From SLRI01 sp964576715 (lineage in GTDB: Bacteria; Pseudomonadota; Alphaproteobacteria; Geminicoccales; Geminicoccaceae), in contig CAZNWE010000036.1 in assembly GCA_964576715.1 (NCBI GenBank), positions 1 to 40,982 on the forward strand: DNA of 40,982 nt, given 5' to 3'. The notes beneath the pieces are model-generated. The model searched no databases, was not told the DNA's origin, and worked only from the letters and a program-made list of their open reading frames with translations. Position numbers and translations under genes: made by a program. Below, in pieces: positions 6,700 to 15,094 of the stretch; the first letter of the stretch is position 1, and each line of letters begins with the position of its first letter.

Positions 6700-7722
6700 C
6701 TAGGTCGCCACGGCCAGGACGACCAGGCCATAAATGACGAGGATCATCGTGCTTTCGAAGCCGATGCCGGCGAAGCCGTGCCGCTCGCGCCGCAGCATGC
6801 CGAGCAGCAGGATGGCGGTCATCAGCATGGAGGCGCCCAAGAGCAGCAGGTCGTCATCGCCGAAATGGCCGTAGAGCGAGCCGTCGCGATAGGCGACGTC
6901 GGCGGCGGCGAGAAACAGGATGTCGAAGGCGTTGCCGCCGATGATGTTGCCGATCGCCAGATTGTAGGCCCCGATCCGTACCGAAGCCACGGCGATGACC
7001 AGCTCCGGCAGCGAGGTCGCGACGGCAGTCAACAGCGCGCCGACCGCGGTCTCCGAGAGGCCGGAGCGGTCGGCCAGCACGATGCCCGAGCGCGAGACGA
7101 GGTAGCCCATGGCGCCGAGAACGACCAAGAGCAGGGCCAAGCGCAGCCAGAGCGCGGCCGTGCTGCCGGTCACCTTGCCGGCATCGTCGTCGCCCTCTTG
7201 CTGGGTGTCTCTGGTGGTCAGCGGCCGCCACATCGGCTCGGTCTTGGCGCTGCCCAGCAGCTTGAGCCCGAAGAGATAGCCGACGAAGAGGACGACGCTC
7301 GCCGGGCTGACACCCCAGAAACCGACTGCCGGCAGGCTGGTCGCGATCAAGGTGACGGCCATAAGGGCCAGGAGCAGCGCACCCTGCATCAAATTGGCGA
7401 CCGAGGCCGCGGTGTGCTCGAGATTGGCCTTGCGATAGGCGATGTCGGCGACGCCGAGAAAGGCGGTCTGGGCCGCGATGCCGCCGAGACCGTTGCCGAT
7501 GGCCAGGCCGGCATAGCCCTCGTAGGCGGTAACCACCGAGGTGACGATGCCCGGCAGCGAGGTGCTGGCCCCGACCAGGAGGGCACCCATCAGCGCCTCG
7601 CCGAGGCCGGTGCGCGCGGCGAGTTCGTCGGCGAGCCGGGCGAGCCGGGTGCCAGCGACGGCGATCACGCCAGCCGTCAGGGCGAACACGGCGAGCAGCA
7701 ATGGAAGATCGAGTTGTGCCAA
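6700..7722 (-). CDS. Sodium/calcium exchanger family membrane protein
   Basis: A cation/Ca2+ exchanger of the CaCA superfamily, about 340 residues, in the cytoplasmic membrane. Both alpha-repeats that form the ion site are visible: GASTSLPGIVTSVVTAYEG followed by GLAIGNGLGG in the N-terminal half, and AVATSLPELVIAVASV followed by NLAIGNIIGGNAFD in the C-terminal half. The halves are joined by a short acidic cytosolic loop (DTQQEGDDDAGK). The membrane segments match the usual ten or so. I prefer the TTG start at 7722 because an AAGGGA ribosome binding site lies seven bases upstream; an ATG at 7815 would add a hydrophilic Arg-rich extension overlapping the MATE gene. It follows that gene on the same strand. 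The ion and direction cannot be deduced. Confidence 0.85.
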   Translation of the reverse strand: MAQLDLPLLLAVFALTAGVIAVAGTRLARLADELAARTGLGEALMGALLVGASTSLPGIVTSVVTAYEGYAGLAIGNGLGGIAAQTAFLGVADIAYRKANLEHTAASVANLMQGALLLALMAVTLIATSLPAVGFWGVSPASVVLFVGYLFGLKLLGSAKTEPMWRPLTTRDTQQEGDDDAGKVTGSTAALWLRLALLLVVLGAMGYLVSRSGIVLADRSGLSETAVGALLTAVATSLPELVIAVASVRIGAYNLAIGNIIGGNAFDILFLAAADVAYRDGSLYGHFGDDDLLLLGASMLMTAILLLGMLRRERHGFAGIGFESTMILVIYGLVVLAVAT

Positions 7723-7792
7723 CGGCAGGTCCCTTGGCGGGTGCGGCCCGCAGGCGATCGGCAGCCAGCATCGGGCGATCGCGCAGCGGCGT

Positions 7793-9193
7793 CTAGTCGG
7801 CCGCCGCCCCGGCATGCGGCCGGGTCTGCCGGAGAAAGCGGCGGATCAGCAGGCAGGCCGCTGTCGCCAGGCCCAGCGCCAGGCCGATCCAGACCCCGCT
7901 GCCCGCGAGCGGGGTGAAGAGGCCGAGGATCACGCTGGTCGGAAAGGCCAGGACCCAAAAGCCGAAAAAGGCGATCAGCAGCGGCACCCGGGTGTCCTCG
8001 AGGCCGCGCAACGCATGCGCCGCGGTGACCTGAAGCCCGTCGACGATCTGAAAGACCGCGGCAATGGCGAGATAGCCGGTGGCGAACGCCAGCACCTCGA
8101 CGGCGGCCGGACTGCCATCGAGAAAGGGGCGGATCAGGGGTGCCGGCAAGAACCAGAACAGCAACGCCGTGCAGCTCATGAAGGCGGTTGCGAGCAACAT
8201 CGCAGCTTGGCCGGCCAGCCGCGCGCCGGGCGAATCGGCGCGGCCCCTGGCCAGCGCCACCCGCGCGGTCACCGCCTGACCGACGCCCAACGGCACCATG
8301 AAGGTGATGGAGGCGAGCTGCAGCACGATCTGGTGGGCCGCGAGCTCATAGACACCGATGAAACCCACGACCTGGGCGGATCCGGCGAAGATGCCGACCT
8401 CGAGCAGGATGAACAGGCCGATCGGGATGCCGATCCGGTGGATGGCGCGAAAGATCGGCCAGTCGGGCCGCCAGAAGCGGCCGAGAATGTGGTGGCGACG
8501 AAACGGCAGGCGGCGCAGGACGACCCACAGCATGGCCATGGCCATGGCAAAGCCGGTAATGGCCGAGCCGAGACCGGCACCCAGTATCTCGAGCCGCGGC
8601 AAGCCGAAGGTGCCGAAGATCAGCCCGTAGGTGAGCAGCGCATTGAACGGGATGGCGAGCAGCGTGACGATCAGCACCGGGCGGGTGTGCTGCAGTGCCG
8701 TGGCGTAGGAACGGAGCACGCTGAAGGCCAGCACGAAGAAGAGACCGGGCAGGACGCCGCGCAGGTAGCGCTCGGCGTCGTCGCTCAAGCCCGGGTCCTG
8801 GCCGATCGCCACGAAAACTCCGCCGCTCCACCAAAGCGCGGGAATCGCCAGGAGTGTGAACGGCACGGCGGCCCAAAAACCCTGGCGGACGGCGCGGCGC
8901 ATCTCGCGCACCTGCCGCTTGGCCATGGCCGCCGCTGCCAGCGGGGTCACCGCGGTGCCGATGCCGACGCCGAGCAGCATGACCGGGTGGAACGCACTGA
9001 GCGCCAGGGCAGTGGCGGCCAGCGCCTCGGGGCCGAGCCAGCCGAGCATCAGCATGTCGGTGGTGGTGATCGCCATTTGCCCGACCATGGCGAGCACCAG
9101 CGGCAGCGCCGTGCGGGCGAGGGCCGCCATCTCGACGGCAAGCACACGCACCGTCGCGCCGCGCAACGGCCGAACACTGGGGGAGGCGAGCAT
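7793..9193 (-). CDS. MATE family efflux transporter
   Basis: A 466-residue multidrug and toxic compound extrusion transporter with twelve predicted membrane segments in two homologous halves. Typical MATE features include the N-terminal LPLVLAMVGQMAITTTDMLM, the internal IPFNALLTYGLIFG that precedes segment 6, and the second-half start RIGIPIGLFILLEVGIFAG. It should use a proton or sodium gradient to export cationic drugs or metabolites. The ATG at 9193 is chosen over upstream in-frame starts because it gives the family length and has AAGG nine bases upstream; the longer frame adds a non-conserved Arg-rich leader. It is divergent from the uxaA-family gene with about 350 bp between them, and probably cotranscribed with the exchanger downstream. 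Confidence 0.9.
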   Translation of the reverse strand: MLASPSVRPLRGATVRVLAVEMAALARTALPLVLAMVGQMAITTTDMLMLGWLGPEALAATALALSAFHPVMLLGVGIGTAVTPLAAAAMAKRQVREMRRAVRQGFWAAVPFTLLAIPALWWSGGVFVAIGQDPGLSDDAERYLRGVLPGLFFVLAFSVLRSYATALQHTRPVLIVTLLAIPFNALLTYGLIFGTFGLPRLEILGAGLGSAITGFAMAMAMLWVVLRRLPFRRHHILGRFWRPDWPIFRAIHRIGIPIGLFILLEVGIFAGSAQVVGFIGVYELAAHQIVLQLASITFMVPLGVGQAVTARVALARGRADSPGARLAGQAAMLLATAFMSCTALLFWFLPAPLIRPFLDGSPAAVEVLAFATGYLAIAAVFQIVDGLQVTAAHALRGLEDTRVPLLIAFFGFWVLAFPTSVILGLFTPLAGSGVWIGLALGLATAACLLIRRFLRQTRPHAGAAAD

Positions 9194-9549
9194 GGAACGA
9201 GCCTTGTGGGACGCCGCGGGCGGCGCTACGGCCATCGGTTTATCGTCTGGTGTCGGCGGCGTCGAGAAGCGGTTTCGGCGGATCGGCGGGACCCGATGGC
9301 AGGCAACAAGAACCTGCGAAGCGGTCTGGCGGCAGGGCACGTCATGCCGTGCCGCCGCGCGCGAAGGGAGTCCGGGAGGCGACCCAGGGCGAGCCCGCGC
9401 CCGAAGGTGCCGGCCGTCGCATTTGCAGTGCCGATCGGCATCTGCAATGACATGTCCGCAACGAGCGACCGACGTCCAGCAAGGCCGCGATACACCAGTT
9501 GGCGGCAACGCCTGTCGAGCCAGCCGTCCGAGGGAGCGAGAGACCCGCC

Positions 9550-11076
9550 ATGACCGAGCCCGCCCGCACCGTCCGCCTCAACGCCACCGACAATGTCGTG
9601 GTGGCGCGGCGCGCCATCGCCGAGCGCACGCCCCTGGCAGCCGAGGGCGTGACGACGACCACCAAGATCCCCGCCGGGCACAAGATCGCGACCAGCAAAA
9701 TCGCGAACGGGGCGCCGGTGCGAAAATACAACCAGATCATCGGGGTCGCGAGCGCCGATATCCTGCCCGGCGAGCATGTGCACGTGCATAACTGCGTCAT
9801 GGCCGACTTCGCCCGCGACTACGCCATCGGCAGCGCCGTCCGGCCGACGACAATGGTGCCCGAGGCCGAGCGCGACACGTTCATGGGCTATGTCAGAAAG
9901 AACGGCCGGGTCGGTACCCGCAACTATATCGGCATCCTCTCGTCGGTGAACTGCTCGGCCTCGGTCTGCCGCTTCATCCAGCAGCATTTCCCCAAGGAGG
10001 TGCTGGCCAAGTACCCGAATGTCGACGGGGTGGTAGCACTGACCCATTCCACCGGCTGCGGCATGGCCGACCGTGGTGAGGGCTTTGCGACCTTGCAGCG
10101 CACGCTCTGGGGCTATGCGCGCCACCCGAACTTCGCCGGTATCATCATGATCGGCTTGGGGTGCGAGGTGAACCAGATCGACTTTCTGCTCGAGGCCTAC
10201 CAGCTCGAGCGCGGCCCGCTGTTCCGCACGATGACGCTGCAGGAGACCGGCGGGACGCGAAAAACGGTCGAGCGGGCGACCGCGATGCTCGAGGAGATGC
10301 TGCCGCATGCCAACGAGATCGCGCGGCAGCGGGTCGCGGCGTCGGAGCTCTCCGTAGCACTCCAATGCGGCGGCTCGGATGCCTATTCCGGCATCACCGC
10401 CAATCCGGCATTGGGTTATGCGACCGACCTCCTGGTGGCGCAGGGCGGTACCGGCATCCTGGCCGAGACACCGGAAATCTACGGGGCCGAGCACCTCCTG
10501 ACGCAGCGGGCGGTCAGCGAGGCGGTGGCGAACAAGCTGATCGAGCGTATCCACTGGTGGGAGCACTACACTGCCTCGAACGGTGGCGAGATGAACAACA
10601 ATCCCTCCCCCGGCAACAAGGCCGGTGGGCTCACGACGATCCTCGAGAAGTCGCTGGGGGCGGCGGCCAAAGGCGGCACCACCAATCTCACCGGTGTGTT
10701 CAAGTATGCCGAGCCCGTGAACACCCGTGGCTTCGTCTTCATGGACAGCCCCGGCTATGATCCAGCCTCGGTGACCGGCCAGGTCGCCTCGGGTGCGAAC
10801 ATCGTCGCCTTCACCACCGGCCGCGGCTCCTGCTTCGGCTACAAGCCCGCCCCCTCGATCAAGCTCGCCACCAACACCGCCATGTACGAGCGGATGGTCG
10901 AGGACATGGACCTCGACTGCGGCGACATCCTGGACGGCGGGGCGACGATCGAGAGCAAGGGCCGCGAGATCCTCGATCTCCTCTTGAAGGTGGCGTCCGG
11001 CGAGCCGTCGAAGTCCGAGGCGCTCGGCATCGGCGATCATGAGTTCATTCCCTGGCAGATCGGTGCGGTGATGTGA
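9550..11076 (+). CDS. UxaA family dehydratase (altronate/galactarate dehydratase)
   Basis: A 508-residue sugar-acid dehydratase of the UxaA/GarD family, removing water from a hexonate or hexarate to give a 2-keto-3-deoxy acid. An N-terminal SAF domain spans about residues 10-90 (IPAGHKIA, GEHVHVHNC). The catalytic part starts near 110 with GYVRKNGRVGTRNYI. Conserved stretches include THSTGCGMAD, GLGCEVNQID, ALQCGGSDAYSGITANPA, NPSPGNKAGGLTTI and the Cys near the end of FTTGRGSCFGYKPAPSIK. Both domains sit in one chain, as in E. coli UxaA and GarD. Whether the substrate is altronate, galactarate or another acid is open. A GAGGGA ribosome binding site precedes the ATG. The stop is followed by an in-frame duplicate of the last six codons (see findings). 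Confidence 0.88.
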   Translation: MTEPARTVRLNATDNVVVARRAIAERTPLAAEGVTTTTKIPAGHKIATSKIANGAPVRKYNQIIGVASADILPGEHVHVHNCVMADFARDYAIGSAVRPTTMVPEAERDTFMGYVRKNGRVGTRNYIGILSSVNCSASVCRFIQQHFPKEVLAKYPNVDGVVALTHSTGCGMADRGEGFATLQRTLWGYARHPNFAGIIMIGLGCEVNQIDFLLEAYQLERGPLFRTMTLQETGGTRKTVERATAMLEEMLPHANEIARQRVAASELSVALQCGGSDAYSGITANPALGYATDLLVAQGGTGILAETPEIYGAEHLLTQRAVSEAVANKLIERIHWWEHYTASNGGEMNNNPSPGNKAGGLTTILEKSLGAAAKGGTTNLTGVFKYAEPVNTRGFVFMDSPGYDPASVTGQVASGANIVAFTTGRGSCFGYKPAPSIKLATNTAMYERMVEDMDLDCGDILDGGATIESKGREILDLLLKVASGEPSKSEALGIGDHEFIPWQIGAVM

Positions 11077-11112
11077 CCACACCCAGGGGGGCAGATCGGC
11101 GCTGTGATGTAG
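11054..11112 (+). repeat. In-frame duplication of the uxaA-family gene's 3' end
   Basis: The last codons encoding QIGAVM and the stop (from 11056) recur exactly 36 bases downstream (from 11092), again encoding QIGAVM and a stop. The two copies differ only at synonymous positions (GGT/GGC, GCG/GCT) and in the stop codon (TGA/TAG). The five codons between the first stop and the second copy encode PHPGG. Confidence 0.8.
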
Positions 11113-11159
11113 GATCCGCTATTTCGCTGGGTAGCGGTGGCCTGGCCTGCTAGTTTGAC

Positions 11160-11183
11160 GGGCTGCGCGATCCGGCGCAGCCC
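11160..11183 (+). promoter_or_regulatory. Perfect hairpin abutting the 48-residue protein's ribosome binding site
   Basis: GGGCTGCGC and GCGCAGCCC form a perfect nine-base-pair, very GC-rich stem around a GATCCG loop. The right arm ends one base before the GGAG of the ribosome binding site (11185-11188) of the small gene starting at 11196. There is no T-run after it, so it is not a classical terminator for the upstream dehydratase gene, although a Rho-assisted role cannot be excluded. Its position suits a leader hairpin that controls translation or protects the message. Confidence 0.6.
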
Positions 11184-11195
11184 TGGAGACGACAC

Positions 11196-11342
11196 ATGGC
11201 CAAAAGCCAAAAACGCAGCAATCGCGAGATCAAGAAGCCCAAGGCCGACAAGAAGGTCGTGGCCGGCCCCGCAGCGGGCTCGGTGAGCAGTGCCATGGTC
11301 AATCGGAAGCCGGGGGCTGCTGCACCCGCCAAGAAGAGCTGA
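11196..11342 (+). CDS. Small basic conserved protein, 48 residues
   Basis: A 48-residue, strongly basic cytosolic protein beginning MAKSQKRSNREIKKPKADKK and ending in an Ala/Pro stretch with a Lys-rich tail (PAKKS). From general knowledge, short proteins with the MAKSQ-RSNRE-KKPK signature occur in many proteobacteria and are annotated as hypothetical. A GGAG ribosome binding site lies eight bases before the ATG. Length, basic charge and probable disorder suggest an RNA- or ribosome-associated protein, but no function is known to me. It is likely its own transcription unit, with a perfect hairpin directly upstream, and it converges on the SDR gene. Confidence 0.8.
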   Translation: MAKSQKRSNREIKKPKADKKVVAGPAAGSVSSAMVNRKPGAAAPAKKS

Positions 11343-11372
11343 GCGCGTCGCTGCCGGCTTCGGCGGCGGACT

Positions 11373-12185
11373 TCAGTGTGAGGCGCCGCCGTCCACGGCG
11401 AAGGCTTGGCCGGTGATATGGGCTGCCGTGGCGAGGAAGACGGTCATGTCGGCCATGTCCTCCTCGGTCTGCGGCACGCCCTGCGGGATGAAGGCCTCGA
11501 CCGACCGCTTGTAGGCGGCTTCCTCGCTTTCGCCCGGCTCGGCGAAGACCTTGCTCAAGAGCGTCCACATGGCTGTGCCGACGATGCCCGGGCAGAGGCA
11601 GTTCACCGTGATGCCCTCCTTCGCCACCTCCTTGGCGAGCGAGATCGAAAAGCCGATCACCGCCCATTTGGACGCGCAGTAGTGGGTCAAAAGCGGCACC
11701 CCGAGCTTGCCCGCGATCGAGGCGATGTTGATGATCCGCCCGCCGCCGCCCTGCGTCCGCATCTGCGCCACCACGGCCTGGTTGGTCAGGAACGTCCCCT
11801 TGGCGTTGACGTCCATGATGCTGTCCCAGTCGGCCTCGGTGAGCTCCTGGATGGGCTTGGCGGTAATGACTCCGGCGCCGTTGACGAGCACGTCGATCCG
11901 GCCGAAGGCGTCGACCGTGGCCTTCGTCATCGCGGCCACCTGGGCCGGGTCGGTGACGTCGGCCTCGAGCGCCACGGCACGGTCGCCGAGTTCGGCCGCC
12001 ACCGCCTTGGCTGCGGTGAAGCCGCCGAGATTGCGGCCATGATACTGGTTCTCGGCATCCCGCGCCTGGTCGAGGCCGGCAACGGCGACCTTCATCCCGA
12101 GCGTGTGGAATCGTTGGGCGATGCCCTTGCCGATGCCGGTGCCGCCACCGGTCACCAGCGCCACCTTGCCGTCGAGACCGCTCAT
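11373..12185 (-). CDS. SDR family NAD(P)-dependent oxidoreductase
   Basis: A 270-residue classical short-chain dehydrogenase. The cofactor loop TGGGTGIG lies at 12-19, the NAG equivalent NGAG at 102-105, and the catalytic residues are Ser156, Tyr169 and Lys173 (HYCASK). An insertion of about 15 residues after the second strand (ENQYHGRNLGGFTAAKA) is unusual for the fold and contains a possible substrate-lid element. The C-terminal FAVDGG is typical. The likely substrates are a sugar, sugar alcohol or sugar acid, given the neighbouring dehydratase and KDG kinase, but the sequence does not decide this. A GGGAGGAA ribosome binding site precedes the ATG. Confidence 0.87.
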   Translation of the reverse strand: MSGLDGKVALVTGGGTGIGKGIAQRFHTLGMKVAVAGLDQARDAENQYHGRNLGGFTAAKAVAAELGDRAVALEADVTDPAQVAAMTKATVDAFGRIDVLVNGAGVITAKPIQELTEADWDSIMDVNAKGTFLTNQAVVAQMRTQGGGGRIINIASIAGKLGVPLLTHYCASKWAVIGFSISLAKEVAKEGITVNCLCPGIVGTAMWTLLSKVFAEPGESEEAAYKRSVEAFIPQGVPQTEEDMADMTVFLATAAHITGQAFAVDGGASH

Positions 12186-12533
12186 TTCGTTCCTCCCTGT
12201 TGTTGTGCGTGGTCTGCCGCCACGGCATGGAGAATGCAGAGTTAACCGCGACCGATCAACCGAAGATGGTCTTCAGCCTCTGGTCCAGATCAGCACCATC
12301 GTCACCGTGACGACGGAAACCGCGTGCGTGGCGAGCACGATCGACGACGCGCGCTTGGTACATGTGATGACGGCACAGGATTGCCAGCCGCCACTCGACG
12401 CTGTCCAGATGGCGCAAAATTAACCCTGCGGAAATGGTATAGAATACAAGTTTAGACTACGTCGGGGCCGGTCATCGTGCCCTGTATGCCAGTAGTCGGC
12501 ACGGCCACCGATGCCAGACGAGGACGTTATCTG
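12186..12533. other. Divergent intergenic region upstream of the protease gene
   Basis: About 350 bp between the divergent SDR and Do-like protease genes. It contains an AT-richer patch at 12415-12455 with TAGAAT at 12440-12445, five of six bases to the sigma-70 -10 consensus but without a good -35. This may be the protease promoter. A minus-strand frame here encodes a short hydrophobic segment, but it has no start or ribosome binding site. I see no gene I can support. Confidence 0.4.
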
Positions 12534-14042
12534 ATGAAACATTGGTCGATTGCGACGTCGCGCCCGCGCGCCGCGACCCTGACCCTGGCCCTGCTTCTCG
12601 GCACCACGGCGCTCTTGCCGACGCTGCCGGGCTTCGCCCCGCCCCTCAACGCCGCACCCTTGCCAAGCAACGAGCTGCCGGGCAGCTTCGCCGATCTGGT
12701 CGAGCGGGTGTCGCCAGCGGTGGTCAGCGTCATCGCAACGCGCCCGGCTCCGGCCCAGGCGAGCTTCGACGGCATGGGCCAAGAGAACCCGCTCTCGCCC
12801 TTCTTCCGTGACTTCGGCCTGCCCATTCCGGGCGTTCCGCCGCAGGACCAGCGGCCTTCGCCGCGACAGGCCCCCGATGGCCAGGCGATGGGCTCGGGCT
12901 TCATCATCGATCCAGAGGGCTATGTCGTCACCAACAACCACGTGATCGCCGATGCGACCGCCGTGGCCATCGTCCTCGAGGACGGCCGGCGGCTCGACGC
13001 CACGATCGTCGGTCGCGACGACAAGGTCGATCTGGCTCTGTTGAAGGTCGAGAGCACCGAGCCCCTGCCCCATCTCGCCTTCGGCGACAGCGATGCGGTT
13101 CGCGTCGGCGACTGGACGATCGCGGTCGGCAATCCCTTCGGCCTCGGCGGCACGGTAACCGCCGGCATCGTCTCCGCCCGCGGCCGCGACATCAACTCGG
13201 GCCCTTATGACGACTACCTGCAGATCGACGCCCCGATCAATCGTGGCAATTCGGGCGGGCCGACCTTCGACGTGCACGGTAACGTGATCGGCATCAACAC
13301 CGCGATCTTCTCGCCGACCGGCGGCAATGTCGGGATCGGCTTCGCCATCCCCTCGAACTTGGCCGAGCCGCTGATCGCCCAGCTCAAGGAAGACGGCCGC
13401 ATCACCCGCGGCTGGCTCGGTGTGCAGATCCAGCCCGTCACCCCGCTGATCGCCGACAGCCTCGCGCTCGAGGAAGCCCGGGGTGCCCTGGTCGCCAGCG
13501 TGACGCCGGCGAGCCCGGCGGCCGAGGCTGGTCTCGAGGTCGGCGACGTGATCCTCGAGCTCGCCGGCGAGCCGATCGAGACGGTGCGCGAGCTGACCCG
13601 TGCTGTGGCCCTCGCCGAGCCCGGCCAGCCGCAGGCGATGACCGTCTGGCGGCGCGGTGAGACCCAAGCCCTCGAGGTCGCCCCGGGCGAGGCACCCGCG
13701 GCACAGCTCGCCTCGGCCGAGCCGATGCAGGCCGCACCCCCGACGGCCGAGGTCGAAGTGCTGGGGCTCGAGCTCGCCGCCCTTGACGAGGCGACCCGAA
13801 TGGCCGCCGGCCTCGCGCCGGAGGCCGCGGGTGTCGTGGTCGTCGGCGCCCAGGGTGCCGCCGCCGAGTGGCTGCGCGTCGGTGACATTATCCTTTCGGT
13901 CGACAACGAGCCAGTCGCCACGCCCGAGGCGGTCGTCGAGCTGGTGGCCGCCGCCGAGGCCAAGGACCGAACGGCGGTCTTGGTCCTGATCAACCGCAAC
14001 GGCGAGCAGCGCTTCGCCACGCTGGACATTCGTCTGGCCTGA
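12534..14042 (+). CDS. Do family periplasmic serine endopeptidase (DegP/DegQ-like)
   Basis: A 502-residue envelope protease and chaperone of the HtrA/Do family that degrades or refolds damaged periplasmic proteins. A signal peptide covers about residues 1-41 (a basic start, the core LTLALLLGTTALLPTLPG, and a plausible cut after NAA). The trypsin-like domain carries the complete triad: His136 (TNNHVI), Asp166 (DLALLK) and Ser240 (GNSGGP). Two PDZ domains follow, at about 280-375 and 415-495; the second contains VGDIILSVDNEPV. Two PDZ domains and about 500 residues fit DegP/DegQ, not DegS. The linker between the PDZ domains is Ala/Glu/Pro-rich. The ATG at 12534 has AGGA nine bases upstream. It converges on the KDG kinase gene. 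Confidence 0.92.
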   Translation: MKHWSIATSRPRAATLTLALLLGTTALLPTLPGFAPPLNAAPLPSNELPGSFADLVERVSPAVVSVIATRPAPAQASFDGMGQENPLSPFFRDFGLPIPGVPPQDQRPSPRQAPDGQAMGSGFIIDPEGYVVTNNHVIADATAVAIVLEDGRRLDATIVGRDDKVDLALLKVESTEPLPHLAFGDSDAVRVGDWTIAVGNPFGLGGTVTAGIVSARGRDINSGPYDDYLQIDAPINRGNSGGPTFDVHGNVIGINTAIFSPTGGNVGIGFAIPSNLAEPLIAQLKEDGRITRGWLGVQIQPVTPLIADSLALEEARGALVASVTPASPAAEAGLEVGDVILELAGEPIETVRELTRAVALAEPGQPQAMTVWRRGETQALEVAPGEAPAAQLASAEPMQAAPPTAEVEVLGLELAALDEATRMAAGLAPEAAGVVVVGAQGAAAEWLRVGDIILSVDNEPVATPEAVVELVAAAEAKDRTAVLVLINRNGEQRFATLDIRLA

Positions 14043-14093
14043 AGGTGATGCCCCTTCTTCGGTCGCCCATGGCGGCCGGGGGAGGGCTCCCCG

Positions 14094-15014
14094 TCAGAAC
14101 CGCGTCGCATCCCTGGGGATCACGGCACCTCGGTGGCCGACGACCAGGGCGGCGAGCCGGGTCGCCGCATCCACCGCCTGGCCGATCCCGCGACCGCTCA
14201 GGCGCGCGGCGAGGTAGGCACCGTTGAAGCTGTCGCCGGCGCCGGTCGTATCCACCGCATCGGCGACCTTGACCGGCAGCGCCTCCACCGCCTCGCCATC
14301 GAGTCGGAAATGGATCGGCCCGTCGCCGTTCTTGACGACAATTTCATTGGCCCCGAGGCCGTGCAGCCGGGCGAGCGTCGCCTTGGGTGTGGCATCGGCG
14401 AACAGCACCGCTTCGTCGGCGAAGCTCGGCAGAATGATGGTCGCGGCCCGGGCGGCGTTGGTCAGTACCGCCCGGGCCTCGTCGGCGTCCGGCCAGAGCC
14501 TTGGGCGATAGTTGGGATCGAAGGCGACCTGCACACCTTGCCGCCGGCGCTGGGCCAGGAGCTCGAGCAGGGCGGTCCGGTCGGCGACCGGCAGGATGGC
14601 GAGGCTGATCCCGGAGAGGTAGAGGACGTCGAAGCCGGCCAGTGCCGCTAATCGCGCCCGGCCGTCCGACCCGGCGAAGACCTCGCGGGCCGCCGCGGCG
14701 CTGCGCCAGTAGAGAAAGTTGCGCTCGCCGGTCGGGTCGGTGCGAATGACGTAGAGGCCCGGCAGTCGGCCCTGGAGCCGTGCCACGTGGCCGCAGTCGA
14801 GCCCCTCCGCTTGCCAGCCCCTGACCATCTCGTCGCTGAACGCATCGTCGCCGAGCGCCGTGACATAGGCGATCGTGCCGGTATCGGCCGGCAACGAGCG
14901 GCGCAGATAGACCGCGGTGTTGAGCGTATCGCCGCCGTAGCCCTGGCGCATCAGGCCCTGGCCGGCCTCGCCGAGCTCGATCATGCATTCACCGATGCTG
15001 GCGATCTTCCGCAC
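14094..15014 (-). CDS. kdgK: 2-keto-3-deoxygluconate kinase (PfkB family)
   Basis: A 306-residue ribokinase-family sugar kinase, most likely phosphorylating 2-keto-3-deoxygluconate to the 6-phosphate in sugar-acid breakdown. The N-terminal GECMIELGE and GYGGDTLNTAVYLRR are characteristic of KDG kinases. The catalytic PfkB signature DTTGAGDSFNGAYLA has its base at Asp261, and the nucleotide-site NGDGPI lies upstream. I chose the GTG at 15014, seven bases after GGAGAG, because residues beyond it are Arg-rich junk. It sits 80 bp downstream of the DUF3179 gene on the same strand. The product of the UxaA-family dehydratase upstream would be a suitable precursor for this enzyme. Confidence 0.88.
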   Translation of the reverse strand: MRKIASIGECMIELGEAGQGLMRQGYGGDTLNTAVYLRRSLPADTGTIAYVTALGDDAFSDEMVRGWQAEGLDCGHVARLQGRLPGLYVIRTDPTGERNFLYWRSAAAAREVFAGSDGRARLAALAGFDVLYLSGISLAILPVADRTALLELLAQRRRQGVQVAFDPNYRPRLWPDADEARAVLTNAARAATIILPSFADEAVLFADATPKATLARLHGLGANEIVVKNGDGPIHFRLDGEAVEALPVKVADAVDTTGAGDSFNGAYLAARLSGRGIGQAVDAATRLAALVVGHRGAVIPRDATRF

Positions 15015-15094
15015 CCCTTGGCTCTCCCCTTGCCGTCGCCGCGAAGCCATGCCCGAGGCCGCGGGGTGCTGCAAGCGCTGTCGAAGGCTGGCAC

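Noticed and set aside
7541..9553. 670-codon plus-strand frame opposite the exchanger and MATE genes
   Set aside because: Gln/Arg/Gly-rich low-complexity translation; the minus-strand genes have clear families and membrane segments.
9226..11082. 618-codon minus-strand frame opposite the uxaA-family gene
   Set aside because: No domain, composition typical of a shadow frame, and the plus-strand gene is unambiguous.
12240..12430. Minus-strand short frame ending in a hydrophobic segment upstream of the protease gene
   Set aside because: No start codon or ribosome binding site and no recognised family; the segment is too short to support a membrane protein.
14043..14093. GGGGA/TCCCC stem between the protease and KDG kinase genes as a terminator
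   Set aside because: Only five base pairs and no T-run; not distinguishable from chance in GC-rich DNA.
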